A model generated the notes under the pieces. The model made no database searches. It worked only from the letters and a program-made list of their open reading frames with translations, and was not told the DNA's origin. A stretch of 55,838 nucleotides of DNA, taken from an uncultured Oceanospirillaceae bacterium. GTDB lineage: Bacteria > Pseudomonadota > Gammaproteobacteria > Pseudomonadales > Balneatricaceae. The position numbers and the translations under genes are program-made. Location of the stretch: NCBI GenBank assembly GCA_937138495.1, contig CAKZPE010000002.1, positions 1 to 55,838 on the forward strand. The letters are read 5' to 3'. How positions within the stretch are numbered: position 1 is the first letter of the stretch; the number at the start of each line of letters is the position of its first letter. Below, piece by piece: positions 51,012 through 55,838 of this stretch.

Positions 51012-52577
51012 TCACTCGATGGAATAACCAAACTGTATGGCCGCATCCTTCGCGGTTTCGACCCAGACACTCTTCGTTTGGGTATACTCCAGCAGACCTT
51101 CATAGCCACTTGAACGGCCATAACCACTCTCGCCAAAACCGCCAAACGGCGACATTACATTGATGGCTTTATAGCTGTTTACCCAGAAAGTTCCGGCATG
51201 CACAGCCGCCGCCATCCGGTGAGCACGGCCAACATCCGCCGTCCACACTGCACCGGCCAGGCCGAAGCGGCTGTCATTGGCAATGGCGACAGCATCCTCT
51301 TCATCGTCAAACGGAATCACCGATACTACCGGGCCAAAGATCTCTTCCTGGGCCACCGCCATGCTGTTATCGACATCTGCCAGAACCGTCGGACGGAAGA
51401 AATAGCCGGCCTCTCCTCCGGCAATATCAGCACCACAGCCACCGGCAGCCACCCGCGCGCCTTCAGCCTTCCCCTGCTCAACTAAAGCAGATACATGGCT
51501 GAACTGCGTCAGGTTATTAATCGGCCCGACCATAGTGTCATCCAGCCAGGGCAAACCGACAGGAATCTTGCTGGTAGCTGATGCCAAACGTTCAACAACC
51601 TCATCATATACGCCCCGCTGAACCAGCAGACGGGAACCGGATACACAGCTCTGGCCGGCCGCCGCAAAAACTGCCGCCTGCGCGCCGACTACAGCACGGT
51701 CGAGATCCGCATCATCAAAAACGATATTGGCAGACTTACCGCCCAGCTCCAGCACACACGGAATCACCCGTTTTGCTGCGGCGGCGGCAATCACACCGCC
51801 GGTTTTCGGTGAACCAACAAACACCACTTTTTTGGTCGCAGGATTACTGATGGCAGCGGCACCCGTACTATGGCCCAGGCCGTTGATCACATTCACCAGC
51901 CCTTTCGGAATACCCGCCTCTTCAATTAACTTAACCAGCGCAGTCGTACTTAAAGGGGTCAGTTCAGACGGTTTAAGCAGCACACCATTACCGGCACAAA
52001 TAGCCGGCGCAATCTGCCAGCCACCGGTAAACACCGGTGCATTCCACGGGGTAATCTGAGTGACCACGCCGTAAGGTTCATAGCGGGTGTAGTTAAGGTG
52101 TGACGTCGGCACCGGAATTACCTGGCCGGTCATCTTGTCACACCAGCCGGCATAGTATTCGAACATCTCAGCGACTTTCGCCACCTCTACCCGGCAGTCA
52201 CGCACCGGCTTACCGGCGGATACAGACTCCAGCCGGGCCAGTGCTTCGGCATATTCACGTACCTTGACGCTGCAGGCCCACATTGCCCGTGCGCGGCCAC
52301 TGGCAGGTAATGCCCACCACTGTTTCTGAGCCGCACTGGCGGCTTCTGCAGCCTCTTCAACAACAACTTCGCCGGCATCCGCGTACGTCATAAATTCGGC
52401 TCCGGTGGCCGGGTTAATCAGGCTGATGGCCTCACCGCTGCCCTGGCGCATCTTGCCATTCACCCAGCTGCCGAAGGTTTCGATGGCCCGGCCGTCTTCA
52501 AATAAAATACTCAGCAGTTCAGCAACCTGCGCGGTACCGTCTTTTAACACGGTAAATTCTTTAGCTAAAACCGTCAT
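51012..52577 (-). CDS. NAD(P)-dependent aldehyde dehydrogenase
   Basis: A 521-residue ALDH. The cofactor and active-site parts are EPYGVVTQITPWNAPVFTGG, FVGSPKTGGVIAAAAAKRVI, the catalytic glutamate in LELGGKSANIVFDDADLDRA, and the catalytic cysteine in AAAGQSCVSGSRLLVQRG, followed by AQEEIFGPVVSVIPFDDEED and SPFGGFGESGYGRSSG. An extra N-terminal stretch of about 30 residues precedes the usual start of the fold. It resembles betaine- and hydroxy-aldehyde dehydrogenases. It starts two bases after the dehydrogenase gene upstream, so the two steps are probably alcohol to aldehyde to acid. Confidence 0.92.
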   Translation of the reverse strand: MTVLAKEFTVLKDGTAQVAELLSILFEDGRAIETFGSWVNGKMRQGSGEAISLINPATGAEFMTYADAGEVVVEEAAEAASAAQKQWWALPASGRARAMWACSVKVREYAEALARLESVSAGKPVRDCRVEVAKVAEMFEYYAGWCDKMTGQVIPVPTSHLNYTRYEPYGVVTQITPWNAPVFTGGWQIAPAICAGNGVLLKPSELTPLSTTALVKLIEEAGIPKGLVNVINGLGHSTGAAAISNPATKKVVFVGSPKTGGVIAAAAAKRVIPCVLELGGKSANIVFDDADLDRAVVGAQAAVFAAAGQSCVSGSRLLVQRGVYDEVVERLASATSKIPVGLPWLDDTMVGPINNLTQFSHVSALVEQGKAEGARVAAGGCGADIAGGEAGYFFRPTVLADVDNSMAVAQEEIFGPVVSVIPFDDEEDAVAIANDSRFGLAGAVWTADVGRAHRMAAAVHAGTFWVNSYKAINVMSPFGGFGESGYGRSSGYEGLLEYTQTKSVWVETAKDAAIQFGYSIE

Positions 52578-52579
52578 GA

Positions 52580-53458
52580 TTATTCTCCCAGCCCGGCGTT
52601 CTTGATAATGCAGTTAAAGTCTTCAGCGTCTGCGATGCAGTCTTCACTCGCCGCCCAGATCTGCGCGATCTGATCGGCAACCGGCAGATCCAGCTGCATA
52701 TCGGCCATCAGCTTTTTCGCCAGACGTACGTCTTTACGCATCAGTTGCATGGTAAAACCGGAATCAAAACCTTCATTCAGAATCCAGCGGGGGAAGTTCA
52801 CTTCACTGATGGCACTGCGGCCGGAACCGGCATTCAGCCCCTCAATCAGTAAGGCGGGATCAAGCCCGGCACGCTTACCCAGCGCCACCGCTTCAGCCGT
52901 GGTGATCAGATGGGCAGCACACAGCAGGTTATTAATCAGCTTAGCCACATGGCCGCTGCCGCTGTCACCCAGATGCACCACCTTGCTGCTAAGGGCATTC
53001 AACACCGGCATACCACGTTCCAGCGCGGCCGCTTCACCGCCAACCACCATCACCATGGTACCGGCGGCTGCACCGGCCGGGCCACCGCTGACAGGCGCAT
53101 CCAGCATCTGATGGCCCTTACTGTCCAGACAACCTGCCAGATCACGGGTAATCTCCGGTTCAGAGGTAGAGGTATCAATCATCAGACTGCCAGCCGGTGC
53201 ATGCTCCAGCAAACCGCCCTCACCCTGAATCACCGCCTGCACATGCTTCGACATCGGCAACGACAGCACAAAGGTATCCGTGTGCTCACACAGCGCAGCA
53301 ATGCTGTCGACCACCTGCACACCCAGCTCAGCAGCTGCGGCTTTCTGCGCCTCACCCAAGTCAGTACCGACCACCTGAAACCCTTCACGCAACAGGGTTT
53401 TGGCCATGCCATTCCCCATTGCCCCAAGACCGATTACACCTACCGTCGTATTCGCCAT
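52580..53458 (-). CDS. Beta-hydroxyacid dehydrogenase (3-hydroxyisobutyrate dehydrogenase family)
   Basis: A 292-residue NAD-dependent dehydrogenase. The Rossmann start is TTVGVIGLGAMGNGMAKTLL, the substrate motif is DAPVSGGPAGAAAGTMVMVV, and the catalytic lysine lies in GSGHVAKLINNLLCAAHL. Relatives act on 3-hydroxyisobutyrate, tartronate semialdehyde, or sulfolactaldehyde. AAGG precedes the ATG. It is the first gene of the run of six, 377 bp from the cassette region. The substrate is not determined; with an ALDH it suggests oxidation of a hydroxy-compound to an acid. Confidence 0.92.
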   Translation of the reverse strand: MANTTVGVIGLGAMGNGMAKTLLREGFQVVGTDLGEAQKAAAAELGVQVVDSIAALCEHTDTFVLSLPMSKHVQAVIQGEGGLLEHAPAGSLMIDTSTSEPEITRDLAGCLDSKGHQMLDAPVSGGPAGAAAGTMVMVVGGEAAALERGMPVLNALSSKVVHLGDSGSGHVAKLINNLLCAAHLITTAEAVALGKRAGLDPALLIEGLNAGSGRSAISEVNFPRWILNEGFDSGFTMQLMRKDVRLAKKLMADMQLDLPVADQIAQIWAASEDCIADAEDFNCIIKNAGLGE

Positions 53459-53834
53459 GATTTACCTTTTCTTATAATTGAGAATCACATTTCCCCCATT
53501 CTGCCCCGGCAACGCGTTCCGAATAAGGAGATAAGTTTTGGTTTATTGTTCTGATTTAGGCAACACAAAGAGTGTAGGAGAAGATTGGGAGTTGGGGGTG
53601 CTGATGTTTGTGGGTTTTAATTTCAGTGAAATTCTTTCCACTGGGGTAAAACTGAGGAATATGCAGCTAAGGTGTAACGCCGCCCTTTCTTGTGACAGAT
53701 CCTTGTATAGGATGAGAGATGTCTAGGACATTTAGAATAATAGTTAACTGTACGGCAGTCATTACCTCCATGTAAGAACAACCTCGTTGCATCCATAACT
53801 TTTTTCGTGGCCGCTCATTCGAATCTTGTTTGAA
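53459..53834. other. Intergenic region between the catabolic operon and the cassettes
   Basis: This 376-bp stretch contains the promoter of the operon on its left (TATAA-like sequence near 53472) and no convincing gene. A 62-codon plus-strand frame is not protein-like. Two small hairpins lie at 53698-53713 (ATCCT/AGGAT) and 53718-53730 (ATGTC/GACAT). It may be the old boundary of the cassette array. Confidence 0.4.
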
Positions 53835-53888
53835 ATTTAACAGCCAAAGAAGAAGCGTGTTTACACGTCGGCAGCCTGCCTGTTAACC
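53835..53888 (-). repeat. attC site, compact (54 bp)
   Basis: Read on the minus strand it runs from GGTTAAC (53888-53882) to GTTAAAT (53841-53835). The ends pair as AACAGGCA with TGGCTGTT, one mismatch, and the middle folds as CGTGT and ACACG. The GTTAAAT end fits the attC R' box GTTRRRY. The stop codon of the gene to the right lies in the first box, as is usual for cassettes. Confidence 0.65.
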
Positions 53889-54407
53889 CCAATTATCTGC
53901 CAGTATCCACGCAGCTTTAAATTCGCAGGTACTAGCATTAAAAGTGAATTCACAGCCTTCATCAGTCAGGTCATTAAGAATCCCCTTGATAACAGGACCT
54001 ATTTGCCCAGTGAAAGTAATGCCATCAGCCGATACTCGTTCGCCGGACCAATGCAGCCTGGGCCCTTTAAATAAGGCGAGACTAAGGCCGTCTGTAGCTA
54101 CCAAGAACCCTGTTTCTTCGTTGTAGATAACATTATCAATACCATCCCATTCCGTAATTGAAACAATTTCTCGAGAATTAGGATCGACAAAGTAGCCTTG
54201 CCCGCCGGCAACAACAAGAAACAACTTCTCTCCATGCACCTGAAGAACGGTATTAAAGGAGCTCCAATCAGATTGACTGAAAACTCCAACCCATTCGAAA
54301 TACTCTTCATCAAAGAATTTAACCCATACGGTATTGCCAGACTTTGAGAAATTATGCTCTTCAAAATCACCTGATAAAGGTGGCCGATCTAGTATCTCTG
54401 CTTCCAT
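53883..54407 (-). CDS. Integron cassette gene of unknown function (soluble, beta-rich)
   Basis: A 174-residue acidic protein beginning MEAEILDRPPLSGDFEEHNF, with many aromatic residues and strand-like segments (TVWVKFFDEEYFEWVGVFSQ, LFLVVAGGQGYFVDPNSREI), and no signal peptide or membrane helix. I do not recognise it. It is bounded by attC-like sites on both sides and its stop codon is inside the left one, so it is the last cassette of the array. Its DNA is clearly more AT-rich than the core genes to the left. No good Shine-Dalgarno precedes the ATG, which is common in cassettes. Confidence 0.75.
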   Translation of the reverse strand: MEAEILDRPPLSGDFEEHNFSKSGNTVWVKFFDEEYFEWVGVFSQSDWSSFNTVLQVHGEKLFLVVAGGQGYFVDPNSREIVSITEWDGIDNVIYNEETGFLVATDGLSLALFKGPRLHWSGERVSADGITFTGQIGPVIKGILNDLTDEGCEFTFNASTCEFKAAWILADNWG

Positions 54408-54435
54408 AAAGTTTGATTTGGTCAGTTCATGATAG

Positions 54436-54483
54436 GACTAACACCATGTTCACAGGTTTGTCCCGTGCAACGCCTTGTTGGCT
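54436..54483 (-). repeat. attC site, very compact (48 bp)
   Basis: On the minus strand it runs from AGCCAAC (54483-54477) to GTTAGTC (54442-54436). GTTGCACGGG pairs with CCTGTGAAC with unpaired bases, as attC stems have. The stop of the right-hand gene (54450-54452) lies inside the site. It is among the shortest attC layouts and could be partly decayed. Confidence 0.6.
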
Positions 54484-55034
54484 TTTTGCCTGTAGTAATT
54501 AGTTAAAATTAAAATTGCGATGAGCATTAACCAGCCAAAAAACGAATACATTTCAACTGGAAATGAACTGTCAAACCCCCTTTCATTCCCTACGCTTTGG
54601 ACTTTCAGCGACCAAAACGGTGCAGGCCACCAAAACAAGAATGGAACCGCTAGAATTCCAGGCAAAAGGCTACACGGCCACGAACCCATAAATACTAAAA
54701 TAGTTCCAGGGTAACTTGCCAAACAAATAAATCCCCGTTTAACTCCAGATACAACTCCCCAGAGCGGAGAAATTATCCATCCCCAAGCCACAACTAAAAC
54801 AATCAGCCAAAACAAGTTTTGAAATGTAAAAGGCAACGAGACAGTGAGAAAAGATACAAGCATGAAAGTGAATACAGATTTCTTCTTCTCGTAAACTACC
54901 AATTCTTTCCTTTCGCGAAAGGTCAGAATAATAAGAACTAACGAAATAAAAAATATCGTTTGATAGATAGCCTGATATATTTCAACTATTTGATGCGTAT
55001 AAATTTTAAATCTCCAATGAAGCCAACATTTCAA
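54450..55034 (-). CDS. Integron cassette gene: membrane protein of unknown function
   Basis: A frame of 194 residues with about five transmembrane helices (YQTIFFISLVLIILTFRERK, LFWLIVLVVAWGWIISPLWG, WLMLIAILILTNYYRQ). The only ATG near the beginning (MKCWLHWRF) lies inside the attC site, so the true start may be a different codon just downstream and the first residues are uncertain. The end (KANKALHGTNL) runs into the next attC. No family is recognised. The AT-rich base composition and attC bounds mark it as a cassette. Confidence 0.65.
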   Translation of the reverse strand: MKCWLHWRFKIYTHQIVEIYQAIYQTIFFISLVLIILTFRERKELVVYEKKKSVFTFMLVSFLTVSLPFTFQNLFWLIVLVVAWGWIISPLWGVVSGVKRGFICLASYPGTILVFMGSWPCSLLPGILAVPFLFWWPAPFWSLKVQSVGNERGFDSSFPVEMYSFFGWLMLIAILILTNYYRQKANKALHGTNL

Positions 55035-55113
55035 TAACCGGCAGCTGGAACAAAGCGAAGCTCATTGTAAGCTGTCAGGCCCCGTAGGCACGAAATTGAT
55101 CGACTTATTAGGC
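55021..55113 (-). repeat. attC site (93 bp)
   Basis: On the minus strand it runs from GCCTAAT (55113-55107) to GTTGGCT (55027-55021), with AAGTCGATCAATTTC near one end and GGTTATTGAAAT near the other, the usual complementary ends of attC sites. The stop codon of the cassette gene to the right is in the first box. Confidence 0.7.
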
Positions 55114-55566
55114 ATTTTTTAATTTCACTGTTGGTGGTCTTTCTGCAACAACATCTATAATTTGATTTAGGCAGCAAAAGCCATAATGTACAAATGGACC
55201 AGGATAATCTTCTGTAGCGAATGTACCTTGGCCAATATAATTAAGAAACGCTGACTTCGAATAAACCCGTGCAAAACCGCCTTCGTATTCTTCTTCGATG
55301 CCACCAGCATAGCTTTCGTTAGTTACTGCATATGCTATGTAATCATCGAAAATAATTTCATAGCGGGCACTGCTATCGGTAACCTCTATGGGCTTACTCT
55401 CACTCAATATCTTTCGTAGTGCTTCATTTGGTTCTTCTTCTGATGATATTTTCGGAACAACATCAGATACACCAGCCTCAGCTATTACAATTCTGAGAGT
55501 ATCTTTATAGGTTTCTTGTATCTCAATCATATCGAGATATTTATGTTGATTCATTGCACTGAACAT
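55108..55566 (-). CDS. Integron cassette gene of unknown function (soluble)
   Basis: A 152-residue acidic protein beginning MFSAMNQHKYLDMIEIQETY; a second ATG four codons on is also possible. The middle has YEIIFDDYIAYAVTNESYAG and a glutamate-rich turn, then YPGPFVHYGFCCLNQIIDVV with a Cys pair. No signal peptide or membrane helix. It begins four bases after one attC and ends inside the next, the normal cassette form. I do not recognise a named family; many cassette proteins of this size are of unknown function. Confidence 0.78.
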   Translation of the reverse strand: MFSAMNQHKYLDMIEIQETYKDTLRIVIAEAGVSDVVPKISSEEEPNEALRKILSESKPIEVTDSSARYEIIFDDYIAYAVTNESYAGGIEEEYEGGFARVYSKSAFLNYIGQGTFATEDYPGPFVHYGFCCLNQIIDVVAERPPTVKLKNA

Positions 55567-55570
55567 AAAT

Positions 55571-55656
55571 GCCTAACACCTCAATAAGGGCTATAAAACC
55601 GCGTAGCGGTTTGGGGCTCCGAGCCCGAAGGGCTGAAGTTGAATGACTTGTTAGCA
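55571..55656 (-). repeat. attC site (86 bp)
   Basis: On the minus strand it runs from TGCTAAC (55656-55650) to GTTAGGC (55577-55571). The inner parts AAGTCATTCAA and TTATTGAGGTG are nearly complementary, and two small hairpins (GCCCTTCGGGC and AACCGC-TAC-GCGGTT) fill the centre. This is the clearest attC of the window and sets the cassette direction as leftward. Confidence 0.8.
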
Positions 55657-55751
55657 TCACAGCCGGACTATATCTGATAAGACCAATCCCACTACCGGAA
55701 CAAGACACCACCAATAGATGGCCCTTTTCCTATAAGAATTACCTTCTTCAT
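55657..55751 (-). pseudogene. 3' remnant of a cassette gene cut by an insertion sequence
   Basis: A minus-strand frame reads TEWFNEEGNSYRKRAIYWWC then LVPVVGLVLSDIVRL and stops with TGA (55659-55657) directly at the attC box, as a cassette gene should. It has a terminal hydrophobic helix. Reading to the right, the frame meets a stop within the presumed insertion sequence end at about 55752. So the gene seems to have lost its 5' part from this position to the insertion. Confidence 0.5.
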
Positions 55752-55828
55752 TAAACCATTCTGTAGTGGTTCAATGAAGCCGGACACCGATTTAGGTGGT
55801 AATGTTGCCACCTTAGGAGAGGTATTCA
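55752..55828 (+). mobile_element. Probable left end of an insertion sequence (IS3-like)
   Basis: The sequence begins TGTAGTGGTTCAATGAAGCC, followed by GGACACC, which has the look of an IS3-family terminal repeat (starting TG). It leads within 80 bp to AGGAGAGG and an ATG. It also breaks a cassette frame. The other end is outside the window, so the assignment is tentative. Confidence 0.4.
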
Positions 55829-55838
55829 ATGGCAAGAC
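55829..55838 (+). CDS. First codons of a gene running off the right edge, possibly a transposase
   Basis: ATGGCAAGAC at the end of the window follows AGGAGAGG at six bases, a strong ribosome binding site, and the position behind a presumed insertion sequence end fits the first transposase gene. Only three codons are visible (Met-Ala-Arg), so the product cannot be identified. Confidence 0.35.

Noticed and set aside
47100..53458. Calling the operon a sulfoquinovose or DHPS degradation cluster
   Set aside because: Only the dehydrogenase and ALDH families would fit; no sulfite-releasing or sulfonate-specific gene is present.
53538..53726. A 62-codon plus-strand frame in the gap before the cassettes
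   Set aside because: No ribosome site, no protein-like pattern and no attC context.

Overview
The window reads as chromosomal DNA of a marine gammaproteobacterium, most likely from the Oceanospirillaceae and relatives (an inference from gene content, not a measured phylogeny). The signs are a TRAP uptake system with its own two-component regulator, an operon around a relative of the DMSP demethylase DmdA, NorR/Hmp nitric oxide defence, OxyR-type peroxide defence, many small-molecule transporters each next to a regulator, and a piece of an integron cassette array at the right edge. No rRNA, tRNA or CRISPR was recognised.

Layout. 1-5.4 kb: the 5' end of a truncated gene, a LysR regulator, an AlkA-type DNA glycosylase, an AEC transporter, a glycosyltransferase and a small exported unknown. 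5.5-12 kb: a ferredoxin-reductase-like flavoprotein and two MocR-type (GntR plus aminotransferase) regulators, one divergent from a PhzF-family gene and one divergent from an EamA transporter. 12.2 kb: an orphan gmhA. 12.9-18.7 kb: an operon on the minus strand (dmdA-like, ECHDC3-like crotonase, acyl-CoA ligase, dihydrolipoyl-dehydrogenase-like flavoprotein) headed by an Lrp/AsnC regulator with an inverted repeat between them. 19-24.7 kb: ahpC-ahpF, a hydrolase-OsmC fusion and an ABC exporter, behind two OxyR-like sites. 24.7-26.8 kb: a TetR regulator divergent from an EamA transporter with two clear operators, then a TrmO-like gene. 26.8-33.5 kb: an unknown small gene, a NarL-type response regulator, a Cache-domain kinase and a TakP-like TRAP operon with a cluster of inverted repeats in its promoter region, then an outer membrane barrel protein. 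33.5-38.5 kb: ChrA, NorR, a small membrane protein and flavohaemoglobin Hmp. 38.8-44.5 kb: an ArsR regulator, FosA with a Gly/Ser-rich partner, an EamA transporter, a PQ-loop-like membrane protein, an AEC transporter, a LysR regulator and a YiiM-type MOSC protein. 44.7-47 kb: an ankyrin protein with an unusual cysteine-rich N-terminal part, and a LysE/RhtB exporter. 47.1-53.5 kb: six tightly packed minus-strand genes (beta-hydroxyacid dehydrogenase, aldehyde dehydrogenase, serine acetyltransferase-like, VOC protein, M20 amidohydrolase, LysR) that look like one catabolic unit of unknown substrate.

53.8-55.8 kb: four attC-like sites separate AT-rich genes of unknown function, all in one direction, which is the layout of integron gene cassettes. 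The rightmost cassette gene is cut by what looks like the end of an insertion sequence. No integrase is present in the window.

The most promising leads for new biology are the dmdA-like operon, which lacks an acyl-CoA dehydrogenase and carries a crotonase without the usual glutamates; the 47-53 kb catabolic operon; the three uncharacterised cassette proteins; the CxxCxxC-ankyrin protein; and the inverted-repeat cluster in front of the TRAP operon.
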